Positions 1 to 6,564 of a stretch of DNA of 13,296 nucleotides are shown piece after piece. The number at the start of each line of letters is the position of its first letter. Position 1 is the first letter of the stretch. The stretch comes from Pseudomonadota bacterium (GTDB lineage Bacteria; Pseudomonadota; Alphaproteobacteria; UBA9655): contig JAKBAL010000013.1 in NCBI GenBank assembly GCA_021809225.1, positions 1-13,296 on the forward strand, in the 5' to 3' direction. Under the pieces are notes generated by a model. That model worked only from the letters and a program-made list of their open reading frames with translations, did not search any database and had not been told where the DNA came from. The position numbers were made by a program, and so were the translations under genes.

Positions 1-1
1 A

Positions 2-403
2 AGCATGATTGCAACCCAAGATTGCTCCCTTGGAGGCGTAATCCTTGATTCCGAATTTTATAATTTGAGGACAGTTATAGACCAAAAAACCCTTTCGAAT
101 ATTGCTAAAGAAACTCAAGGAATGATTGAAAATATTGACAAGGAAGCGAATCTCACGGAAGAATCAATGCATCTTCGATCCTCAGTAGATTATATTTCCC
201 AGATAAAATGCCCTGTTTTGATGTTTCATGGATTCAACGACAACAGAGCCCCTGTAAAGCAGGCTATAGACTTCTATGAAAACCTTTCAAAAGCAGGAAC
301 TTCTGCGCAATTGCATCTTTCTCCCTGTGGTCATCATACGCCATGTGAGGAAAAAAAGGCTCTTGTTGATCTATTTTTAGAGAAAAAGCTTTCCCTTCAT
401 TAA
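2..403 (+). CDS. Alpha/beta hydrolase, C-terminal part (5' end cut by the window edge)
   Basis: The reading frame is open to the left edge (the codon before the first ATG is AGC), so that internal ATG at position 5 is probably not the true start. What remains resembles the C-terminal half of serine alpha/beta hydrolases of the dienelactone hydrolase/prolyl-oligopeptidase type. A GGVILDSEFYNL strand is followed by a helical insert, then CPVLMFHGFNDNRAP, whose second Asp (about residue 79 from the ATG) fits the catalytic acid. CGHHTP near residue 110 fits the catalytic His. The nucleophile elbow with the active Ser would lie upstream of the window. The substrate cannot be told; such proteins are cytosolic esterases or peptidases. 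No signal peptide can be assessed. The gene converges with the OmpA-like gene on the other strand. Confidence 0.75.
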   Translation, partial: SMIATQDCSLGGVILDSEFYNLRTVIDQKTLSNIAKETQGMIENIDKEANLTEESMHLRSSVDYISQIKCPVLMFHGFNDNRAPVKQAIDFYENLSKAGTSAQLHLSPCGHHTPCEEKKALVDLFLEKKLSLH

Positions 404-445
404 GTTTTTAAAAAATTTTTAGTTCATCAAAAAGACTTTTTCAAT

Positions 446-470
446 AAAAAAAGGCGCTTCACAGCGCCTT
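446..470 (-). terminator. Intrinsic terminator of the OmpA-like lipoprotein gene
   Basis: A perfect 8-bp stem (AAGGCGCT / AGCGCCTT, 451-458 with 463-470) closes a 4-base loop. Read on the minus strand it is followed directly by a run of seven T (opposite the A-run at 446-452). It lies about 60 bases past the stop codon of the minus-strand gene at 533-1369. In the plus direction the trailing T-tract is weak (CAAGTTTT), so it may stop the convergent hydrolase transcript only partly. Confidence 0.75.
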
Positions 471-509
471 CAAGTTTTACTAATACTTCTTTTTTTATTA
501 TTTCTCAGT

Positions 510-526
510 CTCGAGTGAAACTCGAG
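510..526. repeat. Perfect 7-bp inverted repeat (hairpin)
   Basis: CTCGAGT, GAA, ACTCGAG forms a perfect 7-bp stem with a 3-base loop, six bases beyond the stop codon of the OmpA-like gene. No T-run follows it on the minus strand, so it is not itself a classical terminator. It may protect the mRNA 3' end or act together with the terminator at 446-470. Confidence 0.5.
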
Positions 527-532
527 CTCGAT

Positions 533-1369
533 CTATTTATAATCAAAAAACAAGATATCCACTCGACGATTATGCGCATCTACTTTTGGTCCAGGAGTTT
601 CACCTGCAGCTTTTATAGAGATGCGATGGGGATTGACACCCATATGAACAAGTTCCTTTTTGACCATTATCGCCCGTTGTTTAGAGAGTTTCTTATTATG
701 CTTTTCATCTCCAATGGGATCCGTGCGTCCAACCAAAAGAAGATGGCCTTTATAATCTCCTAACATCGTTGCCCCAACTTTATCAACGATGCGCTTGGCT
801 TCCGCATTAAGATGCGCAGTTCCAAGCTCAAAGAATACCATATCTGAAGGAATAGTCTTTTCAATTCCACCCGCCATCAGCAGATCAACATCAACCATGG
901 AAATGTAAAATTCGGCTCGACATCTCGCGATGTCTTCTTTTTGCCAACCTTCAGCTTGTTGTTCTACCCAACAGTCAAAATGAGTTTGAGCATGCGCTGT
1001 CATTTTTGGCGCTATTTCCGATGCACCAGCTCTTAAAGCTCTTTCTAAACGTTCCCTAGCTGCTATAAGTTCAGGAAGCATATCTTCTTCAATATCCCAT
1101 TCACACAATTGTGTTGGTTCAACTAGACATCCTTCTTTAGCCTTAAGTGCCTTACAGTAATAGTAAGACGCAGACCATTCATCATACATAATAGATTGTT
1201 CAGTATTACCGAGTGTTTCATATTCTGTAGCGAGCGTTCTTGTAAATTCAGAGCCTTTTTCTTCAGTCTTTTGCAAAACTATTTTGTGATATTCAGAACA
1301 GCCAGTGATCGCAAAAAAAACACTAAGCGTGCTTATCTTAATACCTGTTGCTAAAACTCTATTTCGCAT
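533..1369 (-). CDS. OmpA-family outer-membrane lipoprotein
   Basis: This 278-residue protein begins with a lipoprotein signal peptide ending in ITGC (Cys24 would be lipidated; Ser at +2 favours outer-membrane sorting). Residues 40-160 form an acidic module with five further cysteines (72, 81, 89, 133, 150) and the motif FDCWVEQQ...GWQ..DI..C, which I recognise from alphaproteobacterial OmpA-type proteins. Residues 175-276 are an OmpA C-terminal peptidoglycan-binding domain: VGRTDPIGDEKHNKKLSKQRA with Asp217 and Arg232 in the positions that hold diaminopimelate, then NRRVDI. No beta-barrel is present, so the protein should be a periplasmic tether between outer membrane and cell wall, Pal-like in role. 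A GGGAG ribosome site lies seven bases before the ATG. The gene is monocistronic, with a strong terminator downstream. Family assignment is firm; the exact partner proteins are unknown. Confidence 0.9.
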   Translation of the reverse strand: MRNRVLATGIKISTLSVFFAITGCSEYHKIVLQKTEEKGSEFTRTLATEYETLGNTEQSIMYDEWSASYYYCKALKAKEGCLVEPTQLCEWDIEEDMLPELIAARERLERALRAGASEIAPKMTAHAQTHFDCWVEQQAEGWQKEDIARCRAEFYISMVDVDLLMAGGIEKTIPSDMVFFELGTAHLNAEAKRIVDKVGATMLGDYKGHLLLVGRTDPIGDEKHNKKLSKQRAIMVKKELVHMGVNPHRISIKAAGETPGPKVDAHNRRVDILFFDYK

Positions 1370-1530
1370 TTTTGACTCCCTTTTTCTTAACCTCTACTTC
1401 GATCACGTGAAAAGAAATGGAAAAATCTCTTCAGATTCTAAATAGGTGCTCACAAGACTCTATAAATAAACGTATAAAATTTTTATCATGTCGCTACCAG
1501 AGTGCCAGCTAAATTGTTTCTAATAGACCA

Positions 1531-1581
1531 AAAAATAACAAGAGTGAGGTAATTTTAACACGTTCTCATCTCACGACTCTT
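1531..1581 (-). terminator. Candidate terminator of the dapD-dapE-accD cluster
   Basis: On the minus strand, downstream of the accD stop, AAGAGT-cgt-GAG pairs with CTC-ACTCTT (1570-1581 with 1540-1548; nine pairs with a 3-base bulge, 21-base loop). It is followed by a T-rich tract opposite the A-run at 1531-1538. The bulge and large loop make it weaker than the terminator at 446-470. It lies about 70 bases beyond the accD stop. Confidence 0.4.
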
Positions 1582-1649
1582 AGAATTCTTAGTTGTGCTT
1601 ACCTGTTGCTTCCCCCTGCTAGGGATAAAAAATAAATATGACTAAAAAC

Positions 1650-2504
1650 TTAAGATTTTACCCTCATCAAAATGCTCAAGATATCAATCAATTTTTGCCG
1701 AATTTCTGGACGAGCCGTCACCATATCAACCATTCCATGTTCGAACTGAAATTCAGCGCTTTGAAAGTCAGGAGGAAGAGCATGGCGGATTGTTTCTTGA
1801 AGAACGCGAGCTCCCGTAAATCCGATGATGGCTCCTGGTTCGGCAATTGCAATATCACCCAACATGGCAAAAGAAGCGGCAACACCTCCCATTGTGGGGT
1901 TTGTTAAAATGGGAAGGTAAGGAAGACCTGCTTCTTTCACTTGTTCAACGGCAATAACCGAACGTGGCATTTGCATGAGAGAAAGGATGCCCTCTTGCAT
2001 GCGGGCTCCTCCTGAAGATGGAATGACAATATAGGCAGCTTGAAGGTCTATAGCGCGTTCGGCTGCTTTCACAAGTCCTTCTCCCACAGCCATTCCCATG
2101 GATCCACCAATAAAGGAAAAATCAAAAGCAGAGATAACGGCAGAATAACCTCCTATTGTCCCCTCAGCCACAAGAAGGGCGTCCTCCTCTCCAGTTTCAG
2201 CTTGTGCTGCTTTTAAGCGGTCTGGATATTTTTTCGAATCTTTAAACTTCAGAGGATCAATAGAAACACTTGGTAGAGGAATACGGAGATAACTTCCCTG
2301 ATCAAAAAGAGTATCAAGACGCATCTTCGTGGGCATACGCATATGATGGCCACAATGACGGCATACATATTGATAAACGACCAAATCCTTATGAAAGACC
2401 ATCTGTTCGCAAGCTGGACATTTAGACCAAAGGTTATCGGGAATTTCCTTTTTGCGAATGAGGGCATTGATTTTTGGTCGCACGAAAGTGGTAAACCAAC
2501 TCAT
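1650..2504 (-). CDS. accD: Acetyl-CoA carboxylase, carboxyltransferase subunit beta
   Basis: AccD pairs with AccA to move the carboxyl group from carboxybiotin to acetyl-CoA, giving malonyl-CoA for fatty-acid synthesis in the cytosol. The 284-residue length fits the family. A C4 zinc ribbon is visible (Cys29, Cys32, Cys48, Cys51), followed by the crotonase-fold carboxyltransferase core with GGSMGMAVGEG and SSGGARMQEG, the latter forming the acyl-CoA/oxyanion site. The start is supported by AGGAG seven bases before the ATG. It follows dapE with an 18-base gap and is probably cotranscribed with dapD and dapE. In many alphaproteobacteria accD instead sits between trpA and folC, so this placement is unusual. 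No defects are seen. Confidence 0.97.
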   Translation of the reverse strand: MSWFTTFVRPKINALIRKKEIPDNLWSKCPACEQMVFHKDLVVYQYVCRHCGHHMRMPTKMRLDTLFDQGSYLRIPLPSVSIDPLKFKDSKKYPDRLKAAQAETGEEDALLVAEGTIGGYSAVISAFDFSFIGGSMGMAVGEGLVKAAERAIDLQAAYIVIPSSGGARMQEGILSLMQMPRSVIAVEQVKEAGLPYLPILTNPTMGGVAASFAMLGDIAIAEPGAIIGFTGARVLQETIRHALPPDFQSAEFQFEHGMVDMVTARPEIRQKLIDILSILMRVKS

Positions 2505-2522
2505 GGTTAACTCCTTTTCCTC

Positions 2523-3674
2523 TTATTGCTTTTCCCTACCAGATGAATCATCATCTGACAAGAAAAAGGATTTTAAAATTCCATAGTAAATACCTGTTAG
2601 TCTTTGAATATCGACGAGAGCCACGTGTTCATCTATCTGGTGCATGGTGGCTTCGCGCATGCCACATTCAATAACGGGACAATATACGCTAATAAACCGG
2701 CCATCTGTCGTTGCTCCTGTGGTAGAAAGGGAGGGGAGATGACCGATCGTATCACGGACTGCTTTTTGCACAAGCTCAATCTTCTGTCGATCTTCCGTTA
2801 AAAAAGCATGACCATGGAAGGTAAGGACAAGGTCATGCTTACCCGCATATGTAGTGCAAATTGTTCTCACCTTCTCACAGAGTTCTTTATCATTTTGTAG
2901 TGTATTAAGACGAATCCCAAACTGGGCCTCAATTTTGTGAGGAATGATATTGGCTGCTGGATTTCCCACATCAATAGACGTAACTTCAAGCCGAGTTGGT
3001 TCAAAAAAGTTTGTTCCAGTGTCAAAATGATAGTCATTAAGAGCTTTTAAACAAGCTAACATTCGGGGAATGGGATTGTCTGTATATTGAGGGTAGGCAA
3101 TATGCCCTTGTGTTCCATAGCAAGTAAGCTTTCCCGTAAGGCTTCCCCGTCGACCTATCTTTAAAGTATCTCCAACCAGATGAAGAGATGTTGGCTCCCC
3201 AATCAAACACAAATCAGGAATATCTTTCCTTTTGGCTAAGATAGGGAGGACTCTTTGAGTTCCATGAATGGCATCCTTTTCTTCATCTCCTGTAATTAAC
3301 AGACTAATCCTACCTTTGAAGGATGTTGTCTTTAAAAACTGGGAGAGAGCACTGATAAAGCAGGCGATGGCGCATTTCATATCCGCTGCCCCTCGGCCCC
3401 AAAGTTGATCATCTTTAATTATTCCTTGGAAAGGATCATGAGTCCAAAGATTTGCTTCTCCTAAAGGAACGACATCCGTATGTCCTGCAAAACAAAGGTG
3501 AGGATGGCCTGAACCGAGATGGGCATAAAGGTTGACGATGTTTTCAAAGTCGAAACGCTCGCAAGTAAATCCCAGGTGAGTTAAGTATGCTTCGAGAATT
3601 TCAAGGGCCCCTTCATTTTTTGGGGTAATGCTGGGGCAACGAATAAGTTTTTGGCTTAAGAAAACAGGATCCAT
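2523..3674 (-). CDS. dapE: Succinyl-diaminopimelate desuccinylase
   Basis: DapE removes succinate from N-succinyl-LL-2,6-diaminopimelate in the succinylase branch of lysine and peptidoglycan precursor synthesis. The 383-residue protein is full length for this M20 di-zinc hydrolase. Metal and catalytic residues are visible: His65 and Asp67 in AGHTDVVP, Asp98 in WGRGAADMK, the catalytic Glu131-Glu132 pair in TGDEE, and the late MHQIDE histidine. The substrate motif GEPTS is present. Its ATG shares one base with the dapD stop (TGATG), so translation is probably coupled to dapD. The C-terminal tail (SDDDSSGREKQ) is hydrophilic and probably unstructured. ArgE is a paralogue, but the adjacent dapD and the overall sequence favour DapE. 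Confidence 0.96.
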   Translation of the reverse strand: MDPVFLSQKLIRCPSITPKNEGALEILEAYLTHLGFTCERFDFENIVNLYAHLGSGHPHLCFAGHTDVVPLGEANLWTHDPFQGIIKDDQLWGRGAADMKCAIACFISALSQFLKTTSFKGRISLLITGDEEKDAIHGTQRVLPILAKRKDIPDLCLIGEPTSLHLVGDTLKIGRRGSLTGKLTCYGTQGHIAYPQYTDNPIPRMLACLKALNDYHFDTGTNFFEPTRLEVTSIDVGNPAANIIPHKIEAQFGIRLNTLQNDKELCEKVRTICTTYAGKHDLVLTFHGHAFLTEDRQKIELVQKAVRDTIGHLPSLSTTGATTDGRFISVYCPVIECGMREATMHQIDEHVALVDIQRLTGIYYGILKSFFLSDDDSSGREKQ

Positions 3675-4501
3675 CAGCGTAACAGCTCATTAATAGTTGT
3701 TTTAGAACGTGTTTTTTCATCGACATGTTTGATGATAACAGCACATTGAAGACTTGGCTTTCTTGGATCATCCTCAGAAATTACGCCAGGAACCACGACA
3801 GAATAAGGAGGAATTCGTCCATAGGAAATGGCATTTGTCTCCCGATCGACAATTTTGGTAGAGCCGGTCAGGATAACACCAGCACCAAGAACAGACCCTT
3901 CTCCAACGAAGACACCTTCAACGATCTCGCAACATGCTCCAATAAAGCAATTGTCTTCAATAATGACAGGATCTGCTTGGGGAGGTTCAAGAACTCCACC
4001 AATGCCTACATTGTCTGAAAGATGGCAATTTTTACCAATTTGCGCACAAGATCCGATCCGCACGCTTGAGTCAATCATTGTGCCCCCATCAATGTAAGCT
4101 CCCACATTAATAAAAGAGGGCATAATCACAGCTCCGGAGGCAATATAGGCGGAATACCGAACGATAGCTCCGGGTACCACGCGAAATCCGGCGGCTTTAA
4201 ATTGGTCTGCCGTCCAGTTTTGAAACTTTAAAGGAACCTTGTCATAGGCAGGAGTATGAGAGTGATTCATAAGCATCGAATCTTGCAGTCGAAAAGAAAG
4301 AAGAATGGCTTTTTTAATCCAACTTTGAGTAATCCATCCCGTCTGTGTTTTTTCAGCGACTCTTAATTTTCCTCGATCCAGTTCAAAAAGAATGTCTTGG
4401 ACAACACTTTGGATGTTTCCTGTGCTTTTAGGCGAAAGGAGCTGGCGCTTGTTCCAAGCGTCTTCAATGATGTCTTCAAGAGGGGAGTGAGTTTTTAACA
4501 T
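3674..4501 (-). CDS. dapD: 2,3,4,5-tetrahydropyridine-2,6-dicarboxylate N-succinyltransferase
   Basis: DapD transfers succinyl from succinyl-CoA to tetrahydrodipicolinate, the first step of the succinylase branch of diaminopimelate synthesis. At 275 residues it matches the usual length. An N-terminal helical domain (about 1-100) precedes a left-handed beta-helix of hexapeptide repeats (about 105-220). Diagnostic stretches such as GSCAQIGKN, GIGGVLEPPQA, IIEDNCFIGA and DRETNAISYGR closely resemble the E. coli enzyme, as does the C-terminal INELLR. It is the first gene of the minus-strand cluster and overlaps dapE by one base. An AAGAG-like ribosome site precedes the ATG. Upstream a TTGACA is visible near 4550, but I cannot match it with a well-spaced -10 box. 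Confidence 0.97.
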   Translation of the reverse strand: MLKTHSPLEDIIEDAWNKRQLLSPKSTGNIQSVVQDILFELDRGKLRVAEKTQTGWITQSWIKKAILLSFRLQDSMLMNHSHTPAYDKVPLKFQNWTADQFKAAGFRVVPGAIVRYSAYIASGAVIMPSFINVGAYIDGGTMIDSSVRIGSCAQIGKNCHLSDNVGIGGVLEPPQADPVIIEDNCFIGACCEIVEGVFVGEGSVLGAGVILTGSTKIVDRETNAISYGRIPPYSVVVPGVISEDDPRKPSLQCAVIIKHVDEKTRSKTTINELLR

Positions 4502-4612
4502 AGCATCTCTTCAAATTATCTATAGATAGGACAGCTTTCTTTGCGTCCTCTGTCAAGAGGTCAACTGAAGTCTTTAAGGTCGTTTTTGAGAGTTTTAACG
4601 CATCAAAATTTT

Positions 4613-4628
4613 GCATTAAGAATAATGC
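4613..4628. repeat. Small perfect hairpin between the MarR-like gene and dapD
   Basis: GCATTA, AGAA, TAATGC gives a 6-bp stem with a 4-base loop in the 190-base spacer downstream of the MarR-like gene and upstream of dapD. No good T-run follows on either strand (AAAATTTT on the minus strand), so its use as a terminator is doubtful. Nothing else recognisable is seen in the spacer 4502-4691. Confidence 0.3.
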
Positions 4629-4691
4629 TATGAATTAAAGACAGTTGTGGCGTAACAACAAGCTACAGGTAACGTAGTTGGACCACTATAG

Positions 4692-5174
4692 TTATTCTTT
4701 GCTTTGCTTTTGTAGATAGAGCTCTATAATTTTATCTTTTTCCTTAATATTATCCAGCAGATTCTCCAGAAAGTTGATTTCTTTTTCCTTAAGCTGCAGT
4801 TCTGCAAGAAAGGGGTAAATTTTTTCATTAATTTGAGAAATTAAAGCGGATCCCGCCTCAGTTAGGCATAAGAGACGTTGTCTTTTGTCTGCATGAGGAG
4901 GTTTCTTTTTTAATAATTTTTTTGCTTCTAAGGTTTTTAAAACAGGAGTTAATGTTCCAGAATCTAAGGAGATTCTCTCACTGATTACAGACATAAGTGT
5001 TTCTTTCTCATTATGTAAGAGAGAGAGAACTAAATACTGTGTGTAAGTTAAACCAAAATGTCTTACCAATTTTCCATACATATTTAACAAAAGACGAAGT
5101 GAAGAATAAATTAAAAATAGTTGAGAATTATCAAAAGAATTATTTTGAGTTGTACTTGAAGCTTTCTCTTTCAT
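4692..5174 (-). CDS. MarR-family transcriptional regulator, OhrR-like
   Basis: This 160-residue protein has the winged-helix MarR fold: LTYTQYLVLSLL, then the recognition region ISLDSGTLTPVLKTLEAKKLL, then the wing PHADKRQRLLCLTEAG, then a long C-terminal dimerisation helix. The LDSGTLTP motif is typical of the OhrR organic-peroxide branch. OhrR senses peroxide through an N-terminal cysteine in a QLCFALY-like segment; here the matching segment (residues 18-23, QLFLIY) has none. The only cysteine is Cys103 in the wing, so this is unlikely to be a classical peroxide switch. No ohr peroxidase gene is adjacent. The gene stands alone with an AT-rich upstream region holding a candidate operator. 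The ribosome site is weak (AAGGG about ten bases upstream). Target genes are unknown. Confidence 0.88.
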   Translation of the reverse strand: MKEKASSTTQNNSFDNSQLFLIYSSLRLLLNMYGKLVRHFGLTYTQYLVLSLLHNEKETLMSVISERISLDSGTLTPVLKTLEAKKLLKKKPPHADKRQRLLCLTEAGSALISQINEKIYPFLAELQLKEKEINFLENLLDNIKEKDKIIELYLQKQSKE

Positions 5175-5211
5175 AAGGCTGCCCTTTTTCTACGTTTTTT
5201 AAAAATAAGAA

Positions 5212-5227
5212 ATTATCATGAAATAAT
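5212..5227. promoter_or_regulatory. Candidate operator of the MarR-like gene
   Basis: ATTAT, a 6-base spacer and ATAAT form a perfect inverted repeat, with its proximal edge about 38 bases before the regulator's ATG. MarR proteins often bind such AT-rich palindromes to control themselves. The whole spacer is AT-rich, so chance occurrence is likely. Confidence 0.2.
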
Positions 5228-5424
5228 AAAACATTTTGAAAAATAAATCATCCCCTTCTTCACCTTTATTTTATTTTTATGCTAGGGGTTCATCTTGTAA
5301 AAAATCCATATTTAAGTATGAGCTGCTTCTCTGGCAATTACGAAATTAAATTTCTTATAATTTTTCTCTCTCAATCGAAAAGAAGAATCTCACAAACATG
5401 ACTAATAAGCTCTCACATTTTCTA

Positions 5425-5452
5425 TTGACGGAAAAGGCTATGTCGTTATGAT
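5425..5452 (+). promoter_or_regulatory. Sigma-70-type promoter of tRNA-Leu
   Basis: TTGACG (5425-5430) and TATGAT (5447-5452) are separated by 16 bases, each one base off the consensus hexamer. The tRNA begins 11 bases after the -10 box, so the primary transcript would carry a leader of only a few bases. Confidence 0.7.
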
Positions 5453-5463
5453 GCGTTTCACGA

Positions 5464-5550
5464 GCCCCTGTGGCGGAACTGGCAGACGCGGCAGACTCAA
5501 AATCTGTTGCCCGTAAGGGCGTGGGAGTTCGACTCTCCCCGGGGGCACCA
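5464..5550 (+). tRNA. tRNA-Leu, anticodon CAA
   Basis: The 87-base class II tRNA folds fully: acceptor stem GCCCCTG with CGGGGGC (one T-G pair), a D-arm with GGCAGACGC, anticodon stem GCAGA/TCTGT with loop CTCAAAA (anticodon CAA at 5498-5500, reading UUG), a long variable arm GCCC-GTAA-GGGC, and T-arm GGGAG-TTCGACT-CTCCC. The discriminator is A, and the CCA end is encoded (5548-5550). A near-consensus promoter lies directly upstream. No clear terminator is visible downstream. Confidence 0.97.
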
Positions 5551-5600
5551 AGAAAAAACTTTTAGGGGCTCTCTTCTCTTGTTTCAAAAAGTCAAAAATA

Positions 5601-5622
5601 AGTTTTCGCCAAACTTTCGCCA
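5601..5622. repeat. Two 11-base tandem repeats downstream of tRNA-Leu
   Basis: AGTTTTCGCCA and AACTTTCGCCA stand directly side by side, nine of eleven bases identical. They are embedded in a longer imperfect inverted repeat (AAGTTTT at 5600-5606 with AAAACTT at 5625-5631). They begin 50 bases past the tRNA. The function is unknown. The rest of the 275-base spacer 5551-5825 holds no recognisable gene, only a loose TTGACT near 5707 that could be part of the promoter of the next gene. Confidence 0.4.
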
Positions 5623-5825
5623 TAAAAACTTTATGGAATGGGTTTCTCAGAAAAATCTTGAAGAAACTGTTATAAATTATACTAAAACACCTAAAAAATG
5701 CCTTGCTTGACTAAGGTCTTTTGAAGTCTTAAAAAATATTTGGCACTTCAAACTCGAATGCAGTTTATGCTTATTTTAGAACAGTCTCTCTAGTTAATGG
5801 CTTACATTCAATTAAGGATTATCAA

Positions 5826-6467
5826 ATGACAATTTTAGCTCCAGATCAAATGCTGCGAATGATAAAATTTTTAAATGTAGCCGAAAAATTAAAATGTGAG
5901 CTCCGCCATTCATGGCTTTCTTCTGGACGTCAAGAAAGTGTTGCAGAACATACATGGAGGATGAGCCTTATGGTTATCTTATTCGCCCCTTATTTAAGTA
6001 AGCCTGTAGATCTTGAAAAATGCCTTAAAATTGCGATCCTCCATGATTTGGCTGAAGCTAAGGTTGGAGATATCCCTGTTTTTGAAACCCAAGACCTTAA
6101 AGCAAAACAGCGAAAGCAAGCGCTTGAACAGTGTGCTATGGTTGAGCTCTGCTCTTCTCTTCAAAATAAAATGGGAAATGAGCTGTTTTCCTTATGGGAA
6201 GAATACGAAGCAAAAAACAGTTTTGAAGCTCAATTTGTTAATGCTCTTGATAAAATAGAGGTTTTTCTTCAGCATGTGGAAGCTCCCCTTTCTTCATGGA
6301 CGGAGCTCGAAAAGGATATGCTTTTTCAAGAAAAGTGGCTCAGAGCCCATTGTCGATTTGACACGAACTTACTAGCCCTTGCTGAAGAAGTTTTAAATCA
6401 AGGGGTTCAAAAACTTGAAGATGCTGGAGAAGATATCTCGCAGATCGCTCAAAGGGCCGCTGCTTAA
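5826..6467 (+). CDS. HD-domain hydrolase, YfbR/HDDC2-like 5'-deoxynucleotidase
   Basis: The 213-residue protein carries the HD metal-phosphohydrolase signature with the spacing of the YfbR/HDDC2 group: His42 in ESVAEHTWRM, His73-Asp74 in ILHDLAEAKVGDI, and Asp142 in NALDKIE. Glu77 and Asp82 are the further conserved acids. Family members remove phosphate from deoxynucleoside 5'-monophosphates in the cytosol, using a divalent metal. The helical C-terminal third fits this family. AAGGA seven bases before the ATG supports the start. The gene is probably transcribed on its own from the spacer downstream of tRNA-Leu. No hairpin terminator is clear at the end, although the stop is followed by a long T-run. 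The exact substrate is inferred from the family only. Confidence 0.85.
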   Translation: MTILAPDQMLRMIKFLNVAEKLKCELRHSWLSSGRQESVAEHTWRMSLMVILFAPYLSKPVDLEKCLKIAILHDLAEAKVGDIPVFETQDLKAKQRKQALEQCAMVELCSSLQNKMGNELFSLWEEYEAKNSFEAQFVNALDKIEVFLQHVEAPLSSWTELEKDMLFQEKWLRAHCRFDTNLLALAEEVLNQGVQKLEDAGEDISQIAQRAAA

Positions 6468-6483
6468 ATTTTTTTATATTTTT

Positions 6484-6507
6484 ATTGCATTATTGCATTA
6501 TTACATA
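6484..6507. repeat. Three 8-base tandem repeats (ATTGCATT)
   Basis: ATTGCATT, ATTGCATT and ATTACATA follow one another without gaps in the spacer between the HD-domain gene and the secreted-protein gene. Such short arrays can change copy number by replication slippage. The array overlaps the candidate promoter of the downstream gene. Confidence 0.6.
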
Positions 6508-6521
6508 TGAATAATTAAAAT
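6493..6521 (+). promoter_or_regulatory. Weak candidate promoter of the secreted-protein gene
   Basis: TTGCAT (6493-6498, inside the octamer repeat), a 17-base spacer and TAAAAT (6516-6521) form a weak sigma-70-like pair. A start of transcription near 6528 would leave the ATG at 6529 almost without a leader, which fits translation beginning instead at the TTG at 6565. The AT-rich setting makes chance matches common. Confidence 0.25.
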
Positions 6522-6564
6522 AATTTTTATGCTTTTAATTTGTAGAAAAGCTAAGGACTGTATC

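Noticed and set aside
4545..4560. TTGACA upstream of dapD as a promoter
   Set aside because: The best -10-like hexamer (TATCTA) is about 22 bases away, too far for a normal sigma-70 promoter.
5438..5710. Open frames on both strands running through tRNA-Leu (5438-5623 minus, 5507-5710 plus)
   Set aside because: Both translate the tRNA itself (for example GRVELPRPYGQQ), a well-known false-gene pattern. Neither has a convincing ribosome site.
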